A stretch of DNA of 37,749 nucleotides, taken from the NCBI GenBank assembly GCA_030524785.1, contig JAUNFZ010000022.1:1-37749 (forward strand), in the 5' to 3' direction. The notes beneath the pieces were generated by a model. That model was given only the letters and a program-made list of their open reading frames with translations, was not told the origin of the DNA and ran no database searches. Below are positions 1-9,105 of this stretch, one piece after another. The DNA is from Eubacteriales bacterium (GTDB lineage Bacteria > Bacillota > Clostridia > Lachnospirales > Lachnospiraceae). A program made the translations under genes and the position numbers. How positions within the stretch are numbered: the stretch's first letter is position 1; each line of letters begins with the position of its first letter.

Positions 1-52
1 AAGCCTTCTCTGTTTCAGGAGCTTCCTCTGTCCCGTCCAGATGTTTCTCCAT
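1..52 (-). CDS. grpE: GrpE, N-terminal fragment (runs off the left edge)
   Basis: Reading leftward from an ATG at 52, the sequence gives an acidic start, MEKHLDGTEEAPETEKA, and then leaves the window. Acidic, disordered N-termini are usual for GrpE, the DnaK nucleotide-exchange factor. The main support is position: it lies directly downstream of hrcA on the same strand, as in the standard hrcA-grpE-dnaK order. A GGAAG sits about 7 bases before this ATG. The frame stays open upstream to a stop near 97, so a TTG at 67 is another possible start. Only 17 residues are visible, so the family call rests on context. Confidence 0.5.
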   Translation of the reverse strand, partial: MEKHLDGTEEAPETEKA

Positions 53-124
53 GTTTTCTTCCGTCAATACGCTCGCCTGCCTTTCGTCTCTATTTTAATT
101 TTCTGATTTATGTCTCTAATGGTG

Positions 125-1153
125 TTATTCCCTGTCAAAAATAGTATCCAGCTGAGATTTTAATGTTTTTAAAGAATCCACTACCTTTTCATAATCCATA
201 CGCTTGGGACCGATAATTCCCACAGTTCCCTGAATACCGGCTCCCAGTTCATAGGTGGCCGTCACCACGCTGCAGTCCCGCATTGTCTGCACCGGCGTTT
301 CATTACCGATGTACACCTGAATCCCCGTGCTGTTCTCCGAATCCAGAGATTCATTGATCAGCGCCGCCAATTCCTTTTTCTCCTCAAAGGCACTGATCAG
401 TTCACTGGCACGCTCGCTGTCGCTCAGCTCTGGATATTTGAAAATATTCGTTGCACCGCTGGTGTAAATCTCCATATCCTCATTCATCTGAATGGCGTCC
501 GCCACAGCGTCCAGCACTTTGCTGATCACCTCGCTGTGGATTCCCGCCTGCTCTTTCAGCTTCGTAATCAGGCTGAGATTGATCTGCTCGATCGCCAATC
601 CTGTAAGGCTTGTATTCAGCAGTATATTCAGTTTTAAAATCATCTCGCTGTTCAATCCATGATGGAAATTCAGCATCCTGTTCTTTACCAGATTTCCCTC
701 AGTAACGATAATCGCCAGAAGCTGATCTTCGTCAATAATGGAAAGCTGAATAAATTTCAGCTTCGTGGTATGATAACGGGGCGCAGAAATCATCGTGGCA
801 TAATTCGTGCTGTTTGCCAGAACCCGAACCACCTGTTTGAGCAGTGACTCCATCTTATCCTGCTTCTGAATCAGCAGTTCCTGCTGTTCCTTTACCTCCT
901 GCTGCTTTTGTTCCATTAAATAGTCTACATACAGGCGGTAGCCTTTATCAGAAGGAATCCTTCCTGCCGAGGTGTGCGGCTGTATAATCAGCCCCATTTC
1001 CTCCAAATCCGCCATCTCGTTTCGGATCGTGGCGGAGCTGAGATTCAGGTCTGCGTATTTGGAAATCGTTCTGGAACCTACCGGTTCACCGGTCTCCAGG
1101 TATGTCTTAATAATGGCATAAAAGATTTTCCATTTACGTCCATCCAACTGCAT
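125..1153 (-). CDS. hrcA: Heat-inducible transcription repressor HrcA
   Basis: HrcA binds the CIRCE operator and represses class I heat-shock genes (dnaK and groE operons); GroEL keeps it active. The protein has 342 residues, normal for the family. It has an N-terminal winged helix (residues about 1-75, with a YLETGEPVGSRTIS segment and a following SSATIRNEMADLEEMGLI recognition region) and a C-terminal GAF-like domain ending in GTVGIIGPKRMDYEKV, a typical HrcA tail. I start at the ATG at 1153 because AAAGGAGGAGAG precedes it. The frame is open further upstream, but that stretch contains the CIRCE element and is leader. It is the first gene of the presumed hrcA-grpE-dnaK operon and is probably autoregulated through CIRCE. 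Confidence 0.96.
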   Translation of the reverse strand: MQLDGRKWKIFYAIIKTYLETGEPVGSRTISKYADLNLSSATIRNEMADLEEMGLIIQPHTSAGRIPSDKGYRLYVDYLMEQKQQEVKEQQELLIQKQDKMESLLKQVVRVLANSTNYATMISAPRYHTTKLKFIQLSIIDEDQLLAIIVTEGNLVKNRMLNFHHGLNSEMILKLNILLNTSLTGLAIEQINLSLITKLKEQAGIHSEVISKVLDAVADAIQMNEDMEIYTSGATNIFKYPELSDSERASELISAFEEKKELAALINESLDSENSTGIQVYIGNETPVQTMRDCSVVTATYELGAGIQGTVGIIGPKRMDYEKVVDSLKTLKSQLDTIFDRE

Positions 1154-1221
1154 CCTGCCTCTCCTCCTTTGACTCCCGTGAGAATCAAATACTTCATAAA
1201 CACATGTAGGTATTTGATTTG

Positions 1222-1248
1222 TTAGCACTCTCTGTAATCGAGTGCTAA
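1222..1248 (-). promoter_or_regulatory. CIRCE operator (HrcA binding site)
   Basis: This is a perfect CIRCE inverted repeat: TTAGCACTC, nine bases, GAGTGCTAA. It lies between the sigma-A promoter at 1262-1290 and the hrcA start at 1153, beginning a few bases after the expected transcription start. HrcA bound here would block its own operon, the classic autoregulatory layout in Firmicutes. Confidence 0.97.
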
Positions 1249-1261
1249 CATCTACGTTCTA

Positions 1262-1290
1262 AAGATATCACTCACTCTTTGAATTGTCAA
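1262..1290 (-). promoter_or_regulatory. Sigma-A promoter of hrcA operon
   Basis: On the minus strand a perfect -35 TTGACA (1290-1285) is followed by a 17-base spacer and the -10 TATCTT (1267-1262). The predicted start near 1255 puts CIRCE at the beginning of the transcript. Confidence 0.88.
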
Positions 1291-1371
1291 TAGCTTTTTA
1301 AAAAATTTTCATATTAATTTTCAACATTCATTTTTTATTCCTTTTTGTCGAAGCGGCCCGACCACTTTTAT

Positions 1372-1399
1372 TTGACTTTTTGGGGAAATATGGTAAACT
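1372..1399 (+). promoter_or_regulatory. Probable sigma-A promoter of the SGNH hydrolase gene
   Basis: TTGACT (1372-1377) and TAAACT (1394-1399) are separated by 16 bases, with a TGG just before the -10. The expected start near 1406 gives a leader of about 64 bases to the ATG at 1470. It fires away from the hrcA promoter, so the 1154-1469 gap is a divergent promoter region. Confidence 0.65.
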
Positions 1400-1469
1400 G
1401 ATGTCATACTTTATACAAAGGGTGAAGCAACATTTTACCCGAGAAAATTTCATACGAAAGGAACCCGCA

Positions 1470-2165
1470 ATGAAGATACGAAATTATCTTACGATTCTGT
1501 TTGCGGTAATTGCCATCATTTTTCTGCTTGGTCTGGCAGGTTATATGACAATCTACATCGCAGACGATTCCAACCCGCTGAAGCAGCAGGTAATGCAGGT
1601 ACTCCATCTTGACACTCAGGATGAAGAAAACGCCCCCGCTCCGGAAACATCCCCGGAGCAGGAGGACGCGGTCAGTGTAAAAGCTCATTCTCTGGTGTTT
1701 GTCGGTGATTCCCGGACAGTTGGCATGAAAGACGCTGTCAACGACAGCTGCACATACATAGGCGCAGAGGGCGAGGGCTACGAATGGTTTTCCTCGGACG
1801 GCGCAGACGAACTCAGATCAGTTCTCTCCGAAAATCCCGACCGGCAGGTAGTTTTCAACCTGGGCGTGAACGATCCTGAAAATATCAGCCTGTACATTGA
1901 TCTGTACCGCTCTCTTGAGCAGGAATACCCTGATACTTCTTTTTATATAATGTCGGTAAATCCTCTGGTGGACAGCCAGGATTTCAATACCACCAATGAA
2001 ATGATTGAATTATTCAACGCTACTATGCAAAGCGCATTTCCCGATATTTATATCGACGCCTACTCCTATCTTATACAAAATGGATTTGACACGGTAGACG
2101 GCCTGCATTACACCGATCAAAGTTATCAGGCAATTCACAATTTCGTTGTAGACCAGATCGCCTAG
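1470..2165 (+). CDS. Membrane-anchored SGNH/GDSL-type hydrolase
   Basis: The protein has 231 residues. One hydrophobic segment (about 7-30) after a short basic start anchors it, so the rest should face outward. The SGNH blocks are visible: VFVGDSRTVG with nucleophile Ser81, LGVND with Asn134 (block III), and DGLHYT with Asp210 and His213 (block V). Residues 48-70 form an acidic, proline-rich linker. The family removes acyl or acetyl groups from carbohydrates, lipids or peptidoglycan; the substrate here cannot be read from sequence. The ATG at 1470 is chosen because GAAAGGAA lies about 7 bases upstream and the hydrophobic anchor follows at once. It is a single-gene plus-strand unit that converges on the CHAP gene and shares its terminator. 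Confidence 0.85.
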   Translation: MKIRNYLTILFAVIAIIFLLGLAGYMTIYIADDSNPLKQQVMQVLHLDTQDEENAPAPETSPEQEDAVSVKAHSLVFVGDSRTVGMKDAVNDSCTYIGAEGEGYEWFSSDGADELRSVLSENPDRQVVFNLGVNDPENISLYIDLYRSLEQEYPDTSFYIMSVNPLVDSQDFNTTNEMIELFNATMQSAFPDIYIDAYSYLIQNGFDTVDGLHYTDQSYQAIHNFVVDQIA

Positions 2166-2176
2166 CAGACAAAAAG

Positions 2177-2208
2177 TCCCCGGCCTCTCGCCGGGGATTT
2201 TCTTTTTT
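2177..2208. terminator. Bidirectional intrinsic terminator between SGNH and CHAP genes
   Basis: An 8-bp perfect stem (TCCCCGGC at 2177-2184 with GCCGGGGA at 2190-2197) has a 5-base loop. T-rich sequence follows on the plus strand and an A-run (2171-2175) precedes it, which becomes a U-run on the minus strand. It can therefore end both convergent transcripts. Confidence 0.93.
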
Positions 2209-2215
2209 CTAAATT

Positions 2216-3553
2216 TTATACCAGATAAATATATCCTAATACCGATCTGCCGCCTGCCCAGTTGTAAATGCTTTGATACTGGAACACAATATTCGATTTT
2301 GCAGAATTCGGTTTTGTCGTGCTCTCCTTATATCCGGACTCGGATACGTAAGGCACTCCGTTAATAATCTTCTCTACCACCGCGATATGGGCGGCGCCGT
2401 CGGAGCCGTAATTAAAGACTACCAGAGAACCGATCTTCGGCGTCTTTCCGTATTTGAACATTTTCTTGGTGACGTTCGCCTTATAGATACCAACCGGATC
2501 GCCGCCAAAAATAGCCTGTACCTTGGAGATACTTCCTCCGGCTCTTGCCACAATCTCCATTGCCCGGCCGCAGGCATACCAGGTGCAGTTTCCTATTACG
2601 TACCTTTTTCCGTAATATACCTTGCCTGTAGGCGCAAGACTGTTATAGCCGTAATAAATATTGTATGTCTTATTATAATAATATTTGTTGCTTGCCGCGG
2701 GCCTTGTGGTTCTTGCCGCAAAGTTTTTCGGCGTCGTCACCGTGCCGGAAACATTCAGGTAGGTACCCGAATTTGTCGCTCCGCCTGTGGAACTTGTCGA
2801 CACATTCGTGCCGCTCGACGCCGTGGAAGCCTTCTTCACCGTAACCGTTCTGTTCATCACCACAGCCGACGTGCCCTGACTATCCACTACCTTAATCTGC
2901 AGAGTATACGAACCTGCCGCCAGCTTGTTAAACTTCATTGCCTCATCAATCTTACTGTTTGTCAGTGTGTAGGAGGTACTGTTTGGTTTTGACGTTTTTG
3001 AATAAACGGCCTTCTTTGTGGACTTGTTTATAATCTGCGCCGTAATCCCTTTTATTTTATAAGTAGAAGTAATCCTGCCGCCCAAAGCATAATTGGAACC
3101 TTTGCTGATGGTAATGTTGCTGGAGGGCTTTGGATTTGCAAGCTGTATTTTTCCGTTGCCGACCACTGTGAACTGCTTGTTCACCACCCGCTTCTGGGTG
3201 CCTGAAACAGGAATACAAAGTATGCGCATATAATACTTTCCCACACTCAGTTTGTTAAACAGAATGTAAGGATCCGCGTACGTCAGATTATACGTTTTGG
3301 AGTTTGGCCTTGCCGTATATCTCTGAAGACATTTTTTCCCCGTGGAATTATAAATCGTTACCCGCACCTCTTTCAGCTTCTTGCTGCAGGTAATCTTCCC
3401 TTTCAGGGTAAAGCTGGAGCCCACCTTAACAGTTGTCGGTTTCGCCACACTCGTCAGTTTATATGTTGTAGTTGCCGCACTCGCAGTTACCGGAAGAATC
3501 AGCACCAGCAAAAGCATTGCCAGCAGCATCGACAGACGTCCCTTACCTCTCAT
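2216..3553 (-). CDS. Secreted CHAP-domain cell-wall amidase/endopeptidase with two Ig-like repeats
   Basis: The protein has 445 residues. A clear signal peptide (MRGKGRLSML to TASA, about 1-27) is followed by two related beta-rich repeats (about 30-131 and 136-240); each contains an N-S-x-x-Y-x-L segment and then F-N-K-L and a Gly-Tyr strand. A Ser/Thr/Gly linker (242-275) leads to a C-terminal CHAP domain (about 300-445) with NCTWYA (Cys323) and AAHIAV (His389), the Cys-His pair of these enzymes. CHAP domains cleave peptidoglycan peptides or amide bonds. The ATG at 3553 has AAAAGGGG in the right position. The gene has its own promoter and ends at the shared terminator. The exact bond cleaved is unknown. 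Confidence 0.9.
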   Translation of the reverse strand: MRGKGRLSMLLAMLLLVLILPVTASAATTTYKLTSVAKPTTVKVGSSFTLKGKITCSKKLKEVRVTIYNSTGKKCLQRYTARPNSKTYNLTYADPYILFNKLSVGKYYMRILCIPVSGTQKRVVNKQFTVVGNGKIQLANPKPSSNITISKGSNYALGGRITSTYKIKGITAQIINKSTKKAVYSKTSKPNSTSYTLTNSKIDEAMKFNKLAAGSYTLQIKVVDSQGTSAVVMNRTVTVKKASTASSGTNVSTSSTGGATNSGTYLNVSGTVTTPKNFAARTTRPAASNKYYYNKTYNIYYGYNSLAPTGKVYYGKRYVIGNCTWYACGRAMEIVARAGGSISKVQAIFGGDPVGIYKANVTKKMFKYGKTPKIGSLVVFNYGSDGAAHIAVVEKIINGVPYVSESGYKESTTKPNSAKSNIVFQYQSIYNWAGGRSVLGYIYLV

Positions 3554-3638
3554 ATGTTTCCCCTTTTCCCTATATGTAGTGTTTTTTCGACAAGTACCCA
3601 CCACATTTTGTTAAATCTTTGTTACATATTTCAGTAAG

Positions 3639-3667
3639 AGTATACTACACTTCCTCGTTTTTTGCAA
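3639..3667 (-). promoter_or_regulatory. Sigma-A promoter of the CHAP gene
   Basis: TTGCAA (3667-3662), a 17-base spacer and TATACT (3644-3639) lie on the minus strand about 85 bases before the CHAP start. This suggests the gene is not only read through from hemW. Confidence 0.75.
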
Positions 3668-3718
3668 TATATTTCCTTGAGAAATTAATATTTTTGTAAA
3701 CTTTCTCCAAAAAATTCT

Positions 3719-4897
3719 TTACAGCAAAAACTGGGACAGCACATAATTGCTGATATCTATGCCCCGCTCTGTAAGAGATATCCGGCCGTCCTCCCGGGTG
3801 CCGCATGACTGATCCCCCTCCGATTCCATAATGAGTCCCTGCTCCACAAGCTGCCAAAGCGTCTTTTCGTATACGCTCTCTATCGTTCTCCCAAACTTCT
3901 GCAAAAATTCTCTGCGGCTGATTCCCCGGCTCATCCGAAGTCCTAAGAACATGGTCTCCTCTATCTGTTCTTCTACGGAAAGCTTCTGCCGAAGGCCCTC
4001 CTCCCGTTTGCCGGCAAGATAGGACGCCAGGTCGGCCGTGTTGGCGTACCGCATATTTTCTGTCATAGAAGCGGCTCCCAGACCAAAGCCCTTATATTCC
4101 TTCCGTTCCCAGTAGCCGCAGTTATGACGACATTCCCGGCCCGGAAGCGCATAATTTGAAATCTCATAGCGCCGGTAGCCGGCGTCTCCCAGAAGCTTTT
4201 TTGTCCTGTGATACATGCGGCGTTCTTCCTCCTCTGAGGGCAGGGCGCCTCCTTCCTGGCCCTGCTTTTGCCTTTTTGCATCCTCCCCGTAGCGCTCATA
4301 AAACGGCGTTCCCTCCTCGATCATAAGGCCATAGGCGGAAATATGCTCCGGCGCCAGGGCAGTCACTCTGCCCAGCGTATCCTCCCAGGAGGCACAACTC
4401 TGCCCGGGAAGCCCCGACATTAAATCCACATTGATATTTTCAAATCCGGCCTCTCTGGCCCCAAAAAAGCCCTCCAGAAAATCCTCCCAGGTGTGGATTC
4501 TTCCAAGGCACGACAATTCCCGCTGGCTGGCCGACTGCAGTCCAATGCTCAGCCGGTTGATTCCGCACGTGCGGTACGCCTGAAGCTTTTTCCCGTCAAG
4601 GGTGCCGGGATTGCACTCAATCGTGATCTCCGGCTTCTCTGCAAAAGAAAAACGCTTTTTAAGGGCTTCCATAATCCGAAGGATATCGCCGGGCGGAAGA
4701 ATCGAAGGCGTTCCTCCACCGAAAAAGACTGTGGACACCGAATACGCTTCGGCGTCCTGCCAGTCTTTTATCTCCAGGATCAGCTGATCCACATATTTGC
4801 TTTTTGTCTCACTATCCGCCCCAAAGGACAGGAAATCGCAGTATGCACATTTCCTGACACAGAAAGGGATATGAATATAAAGTTCCAGTTCACGCAT
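3719..4897 (-). CDS. hemW: Radical SAM heme chaperone HemW (HemN-like)
   Basis: The protein has 392 residues. It opens with MRELELYIHIPFC and carries the radical SAM motif CxxxCxxC (Cys13, Cys17, Cys20). The fourth cysteine found in true coproporphyrinogen dehydrogenase HemN is absent (Phe at 22), which favours HemW, a heme-binding chaperone, over HemN. FFGGGTPS near residue 70 and a C-terminal winged-helix HemN domain (FLGLRMSRGISRREF) fit the family. The ATG at 4897 is supported by GGGGGAA just upstream. It follows lepA by 38 bases in the common order gpr-spoIIP-lepA-hemW. No later heme-pathway enzyme is visible in the window. Confidence 0.93.
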   Translation of the reverse strand: MRELELYIHIPFCVRKCAYCDFLSFGADSETKSKYVDQLILEIKDWQDAEAYSVSTVFFGGGTPSILPPGDILRIMEALKKRFSFAEKPEITIECNPGTLDGKKLQAYRTCGINRLSIGLQSASQRELSCLGRIHTWEDFLEGFFGAREAGFENINVDLMSGLPGQSCASWEDTLGRVTALAPEHISAYGLMIEEGTPFYERYGEDAKRQKQGQEGGALPSEEEERRMYHRTKKLLGDAGYRRYEISNYALPGRECRHNCGYWERKEYKGFGLGAASMTENMRYANTADLASYLAGKREEGLRQKLSVEEQIEETMFLGLRMSRGISRREFLQKFGRTIESVYEKTLWQLVEQGLIMESEGDQSCGTREDGRISLTERGIDISNYVLSQFLL

Positions 4898-4935
4898 AAT
4901 TTCCCCCGACGGTTCCGATACCGCCCTGCGCTCTC

Positions 4936-6744
4936 TCAATTTTCGTCCAGCTTCAGCACGCTCATAAAAGCCTTCTGAGGAATTTCTACATTGCCTACCT
5001 GACGCATGCGCTTTTTGCCTTCCTTCTGTTTCTCCAGAAGCTTTTTCTTTCGGGTAATATCGCCGCCGTAGCACTTGGCAAGCACATCCTTGCGCATGGC
5101 CTTTACCGTCTCCCTGGCGATGATCTTGCTTCCAATCGCCGCCTGAATCGGTATCTCAAAGAGCTGCCTTGGAATTTCCTCTTTGAGCTTTTCGCACATC
5201 TTCCGTCCCCGCTCATAAGCCGTGGCGCCATGGACAATAAAGGACAGGGCGTCCACCTCCTCGCGGTTCACAAGAATGTCCAGCTTTACAAGCTCGGAGC
5301 GCTCGTAGCCTTTCATCTCGTAATCAAAGGAAGCATAGCCTCTGGAGCGGGATTTCAGTGCGTCAAAGAAATCATAAATGATCTCATTTAAAGGGAGCTC
5401 ATACTTTAAAAGCGCCCTGGTTTCTTCCATATATTCCATGCCAAGATACGTTCCCCGGCGTTCTTCGCAGAGCTGCATAATCGAGCCGATAAACTCTGAC
5501 GTCACCATAATTTCCGCGCTGACCACCGGTTCTTCCATATATTCAATCTCTGAGGGATCCGGCAGATTGGAAGGATTTGTAAGATCAAGAACCTCCCCGT
5601 TGGTCTTATGCACTTTGTAGATAACGCTGGGCGCCGTCGTCACCAGATCAAGATTGTACTCTCTCTCCAGACGCTCCTGGATAATCTCCAGGTGCAGAAG
5701 CCCAAGAAAACCGCAGCGGAAGCCAAACCCCAGCGCAATGGACGTCTCCGGCTCAAACTGCAGGGAGGCGTCGTTTAACTGAAGCTTTTCCAGCGCATCG
5801 CGAAGATCGGGATATTTCGCCCCATCCGCCGGATACATTCCGCAGTAAACCATGGGGTTTACCTTTTTATAGCCGGGCAGCGGTTCGGCGCAGGGACGCT
5901 CCGAATTGGTAATCGTATCTCCCACCCTGGTATCCTTCACATTTTTCAGGCTGGCTGTGACATAGCCCACCATGCCCGCCGTCAGCTCATCGCAGGGAAT
6001 AAACTGGCCAGCGCCGAAATACCCTACCTCCACCACTTCCGCTTTCGCCCCTGTGGCCATCATGGTGATGGGCGTTCCCCTGGAAATTCTTCCCGCCTTC
6101 AGGCGGCAGAACACAATCACGCCCTTATAGGAATCATAGATAGAGTCAAAAATCAGCGCCTGCAGCGGCGCGTCTATATCTCCCCCGGGCGCAGGGATCT
6201 TTTTTACAATCTGCTCCAGCACCTGTTCTACATTCAGCCCTGTCTTTGCCGAGATCAGCGGCGCGTCGTGAGCTTCAATTCCAATAATATCCTCGATCTC
6301 GTTGATGACGCGCTCAGGGTCGGCGCTGGGAAGATCTATTTTATTAATCACCGGCATAACGTCCAGGTCGTGATCCAGCGCCAGGTATACGTTTGCCAGC
6401 GTCTGCGCCTCGATTCCCTGGGCGGCGTCCACCACAAGAACCGCCCCGTCGCAGGCAGCCAGACTTCGGGATACCTCGTAATTAAAATCCACATGGCCCG
6501 GCGTATCGATCAAATTGAACATGTATTCTTCCCCATCTTTTGCCCGGTAGATGGTGCGGACAGCCTGAGCCTTGATCGTGATTCCGCGCTCCCGTTCCAG
6601 TTCCATATTGTCAAGAACCTGCGCCTGCATTTCGCGGCTGGTGAGAAGCCCCGTCATTTCAATGATACGGTCCGCCAGCGTTGACTTTCCATGATCTATA
6701 TGTGCGATAATACAAAAATTTCTGATTTTACTCTGATCCGTCAT
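4936..6744 (-). CDS. lepA: Elongation factor 4 (LepA), ribosomal back-translocase GTPase
   Basis: LepA is a translational GTPase that acts on the ribosome. The protein has 602 residues, standard length. GTPase motifs are visible: AHIDHGKST (G1, about 14-22), DTPGH (G3) and NKID (G4). The LepA-specific C-terminus follows, with KMRQVG-type basic sequence ([22 protein letters not shown]). The ATG at 6744 follows GAAAGGAGC at good spacing. It sits between spoIIP and hemW, the usual clostridial arrangement, with 48 bases to the end of spoIIP. Confidence 0.97.
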   Translation of the reverse strand: MTDQSKIRNFCIIAHIDHGKSTLADRIIEMTGLLTSREMQAQVLDNMELERERGITIKAQAVRTIYRAKDGEEYMFNLIDTPGHVDFNYEVSRSLAACDGAVLVVDAAQGIEAQTLANVYLALDHDLDVMPVINKIDLPSADPERVINEIEDIIGIEAHDAPLISAKTGLNVEQVLEQIVKKIPAPGGDIDAPLQALIFDSIYDSYKGVIVFCRLKAGRISRGTPITMMATGAKAEVVEVGYFGAGQFIPCDELTAGMVGYVTASLKNVKDTRVGDTITNSERPCAEPLPGYKKVNPMVYCGMYPADGAKYPDLRDALEKLQLNDASLQFEPETSIALGFGFRCGFLGLLHLEIIQERLEREYNLDLVTTAPSVIYKVHKTNGEVLDLTNPSNLPDPSEIEYMEEPVVSAEIMVTSEFIGSIMQLCEERRGTYLGMEYMEETRALLKYELPLNEIIYDFFDALKSRSRGYASFDYEMKGYERSELVKLDILVNREEVDALSFIVHGATAYERGRKMCEKLKEEIPRQLFEIPIQAAIGSKIIARETVKAMRKDVLAKCYGGDITRKKKLLEKQKEGKKRMRQVGNVEIPQKAFMSVLKLDEN

Positions 6745-6792
6745 ATATAATGCTCCTTTCACCATAATATAGCATACGGGAGCTGGTTTTGT

Positions 6793-7965
6793 CTACCGTC
6801 CGCTTAAGACTTTGTCCAGTATAGCGGCAAAGGCTTCCATTGCATTTTTTTCCTCCTGCAGTGTGTTGAGCTGGGTTCCCGCCTCCAAAAGCAGGCTTTT
6901 CGGGCGCAGGTGCAGATTAAAGCGGTACGCCATCAGATAGATATTGCGCATGAGGTCAGGATATGTCTCCTGCGCTTTCAATTGAAGCTGCAGGGCAAAA
7001 GCCAGATTGTCTTCTATGTAAGGATTCGGCAGATAAGGGATATCCACATTATCCGCTGTACGGCTCATTCCCGCAATATACATCAGTTTTGCCGCCGGCT
7101 TTCCATTATACTCTGTCACAAACTTTACTCCGTCCACGCCGTCCCGGTGCAGGTCGATCACCACCTCAATGGTCGGATACTGTTCTAATATGGAAGTTAC
7201 CGCCTCCTCCGAAAAGTCGTAGGCCAGGCTTCGGTCCAGCACCCCGTCTACCAGGTCAAATACCCCCGTCTCATGGATCACGTTATATCCGTACACATCC
7301 CTCAGTATCTCCGTCAGATAATCGCCCACGCCCACGATTGTTGTGGAGGCGTCTCCCTCCACCGAATCCACAAAGCCCTCCTGGGAGTGGGTGTGGTAAA
7401 TCAGAATCTGCGGCGCATCCGACCTCTTTTCCATTCTGCAGTCCACCGCCAGAAGCTTCTTTCCGTCAAGCCTTTCCTCATCAATCGCAGTCGTCACATC
7501 CATGGAAAAATAGTGATTCAGCAGATACTGAAAGTCCATAAGGTTCTCCTGTATATCCGCATCATCCGACGTTTCCGGCAAAACGTAGTCCTGTGTCTCT
7601 TTAGGCTTCATATTTTCCTCTGCCTGCGCCTGGGCGCGCACAATCATTTCATACTCGCTGCCGCTTTCAATGGCGGTGTCCTTCTCATCCTGCAGGGCGG
7701 CATAGCCGTAAACAGGAAACGTCCGCTTCGCCGCCTCCTCCAGAAAATTTTTCGTTTCCGTCTCCTGCTCTGCATAGGAAATGACGGGTATATAAGTACC
7801 CGCCGTCCACTTTTCTATTCTTCTGTAGATCGCCGACAGCACCGGCGAATCCCGGAACAATCCGTTTTCTCCCGCAATCGCTACGCTCTGTATAAGGATA
7901 TAACATGCCAGAGCCACAATACAGCAGGTCAGAACTGCCTGAACCACTTTATCCAGTAATTTCAT
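6793..7965 (-). CDS. spoIIP: Stage II sporulation protein P (SpoIIP)
   Basis: SpoIIP is the membrane-bound peptidoglycan amidase/endopeptidase of the DMP complex (SpoIID-SpoIIM-SpoIIP) that drives engulfment. The protein has 390 residues. A transmembrane segment (about 8-30) is followed by a spacer and the C-terminal catalytic domain with ILIYHTHSQEGF, VVIDLHRDG and LLLEAGTQ, which carry the conserved His and Glu ligands of the family. I start at the ATG at 7965, preceded by AAGGTGG; a GTG three codons upstream (7974) is also possible. It follows gpr, another spore gene, and precedes lepA. Confidence 0.95.
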   Translation of the reverse strand: MKLLDKVVQAVLTCCIVALACYILIQSVAIAGENGLFRDSPVLSAIYRRIEKWTAGTYIPVISYAEQETETKNFLEEAAKRTFPVYGYAALQDEKDTAIESGSEYEMIVRAQAQAEENMKPKETQDYVLPETSDDADIQENLMDFQYLLNHYFSMDVTTAIDEERLDGKKLLAVDCRMEKRSDAPQILIYHTHSQEGFVDSVEGDASTTIVGVGDYLTEILRDVYGYNVIHETGVFDLVDGVLDRSLAYDFSEEAVTSILEQYPTIEVVIDLHRDGVDGVKFVTEYNGKPAAKLMYIAGMSRTADNVDIPYLPNPYIEDNLAFALQLQLKAQETYPDLMRNIYLMAYRFNLHLRPKSLLLEAGTQLNTLQEEKNAMEAFAAILDKVLSGR

Positions 7966-8012
7966 CTTGTCCACCTTTTCCTTTGGTATATCTTATGAAA
8001 CTAAAGCGCCGT

Positions 8013-8900
8013 TTATGACAACGCCATGTTCAGGCCCTCGGATATTGTGTAGCTCACCCTCTTGACGGTCTCATCAATATCCTTTGGCGTGACAAACATC
8101 GTATTTAAGTGCGGAGAAATTTTTTCTCTGATCGCCTGGCGATGTTCCTTTGTGTCTGCAAGCTGCTCCACCGTATCGCTGACAATTGTAGCCGCGTCCA
8201 CCACCGTAGGCACCCCAATGGCAATCACCGGTACGCCCAGCTTTTCCTGATTGATGCTGTTTCTGTGATTTCCCACTCCGGAGCCGGGATTAATGCCCGT
8301 ATCTGTGATCTGAATCGTACGGTTCAGGCGCCTGGTACTTCTGGCCGCCAGAGCGTCCACCACGATCACTAACTGTGGATGCGTATCCCTCACCACCCCG
8401 CGTATAATCTCCAGCGTCTCCATTCCCGTCTGGGCCATCACTCCCGGGACAATTGCGCTCACCAGCTTCTTTTGATTTTCTAAAGAGGACCTTCCGTATT
8501 CCTTCGCAATGTGCCGTGTAATTTTCAGATTGTTTACCACATTCGGCCCCAGAGCGTCCGGCGTAACCTCCCGGTTGCCCAGCCCCACCACCAGCACGGT
8601 CTGCTCCTTATCGCCCAGAATCGCTCTCAGATGCTTCGCCAGCTCCGCCGAGATTTCCCGGTGATAGTCTTCATCCTCCGAAGACATATTCGGCGCCTCC
8701 AGCGTAATGTACGTGCCCACCGGTTTCCCCATGGCCCTTGCGCCGTTTTCCGTCTCAATACGCACGATGGTCGTATAAATTTCCTTTTCCTCGTCCGCCG
8801 TTTCCTCGATGCGCACGCCGCGAAGCTCCACATCGTCCTCCTCAAAGCTCTCCCGGGTTTCCAACGCCAGATCCGTGCGCACATTAAAATCTCCCAGCAT
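8013..8900 (-). CDS. gpr: Germination protease Gpr (SASP endopeptidase)
   Basis: Gpr degrades the small acid-soluble spore proteins during germination. It is made as a zymogen that processes itself. The protein has 295 residues and opens MLGDFNVRTDLALE. The D10-L11 junction in RTDLA resembles both the known self-processing site of the family and the SASP cleavage site. Other family stretches are VVGLGNREVTPDALGP and ALAARSTRRLNRTIQITDTGI. The ATG at 8900 is fixed by GAGGAGG five bases upstream; the frame is open further upstream but has no comparable site. It is divergent from rpsT and heads the spoIIP-lepA-hemW run. A probable substrate gene lies at 10730-10915. Confidence 0.96.
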   Translation of the reverse strand: MLGDFNVRTDLALETRESFEEDDVELRGVRIEETADEEKEIYTTIVRIETENGARAMGKPVGTYITLEAPNMSSEDEDYHREISAELAKHLRAILGDKEQTVLVVGLGNREVTPDALGPNVVNNLKITRHIAKEYGRSSLENQKKLVSAIVPGVMAQTGMETLEIIRGVVRDTHPQLVIVVDALAARSTRRLNRTIQITDTGINPGSGVGNHRNSINQEKLGVPVIAIGVPTVVDAATIVSDTVEQLADTKEHRQAIREKISPHLNTMFVTPKDIDETVKRVSYTISEGLNMALS

Positions 8901-8989
8901 AAAAACCTCCTCGCAGTTATTCAGATTTTCTTCAATCTCTTTTTGAGAAGTATTTTTCACAGATTTGCCCAAAATATTCAATTTTTATA

Positions 8990-9018
8990 TTGACACCGGA
9001 AAATGAATGAACTAAAAT
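8990..9018 (+). promoter_or_regulatory. Sigma-A promoter of rpsT
   Basis: A perfect TTGACA (8990-8995), a 17-base spacer and TAAAAT (9013-9018) suit a strongly expressed ribosomal protein gene. The transcript would start near 9025 with a leader of about 80 bases. Confidence 0.9.
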
Positions 9019-9105
9019 ATAGAAGCATGTTTATGTTAGAACGTCCGTGTCCGAGTTTAACATAACGGAATGATGAATAGAAAATATTTTGGAGGTGTCT
9101 GGGAA

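Noticed and set aside
1154-1228. HrcA starting 25 codons upstream at 1228
   Set aside because: The extra codons overlap CIRCE and lie between the operator and a strong ribosome binding site before the ATG at 1153.
2273-2992. Long plus-strand frame (239 codons) opposite the CHAP gene
   Set aside because: It is antisense to a gene with clear signal peptide and catalytic motifs, has Arg/Cys-rich unlikely composition and no ribosome binding site.
3665-3715. Possible terminator after hemW (GAGAAA / TTTCTC)
   Set aside because: The stem is short and A/T-rich with a long loop and lacks a proper U-run on the minus strand.
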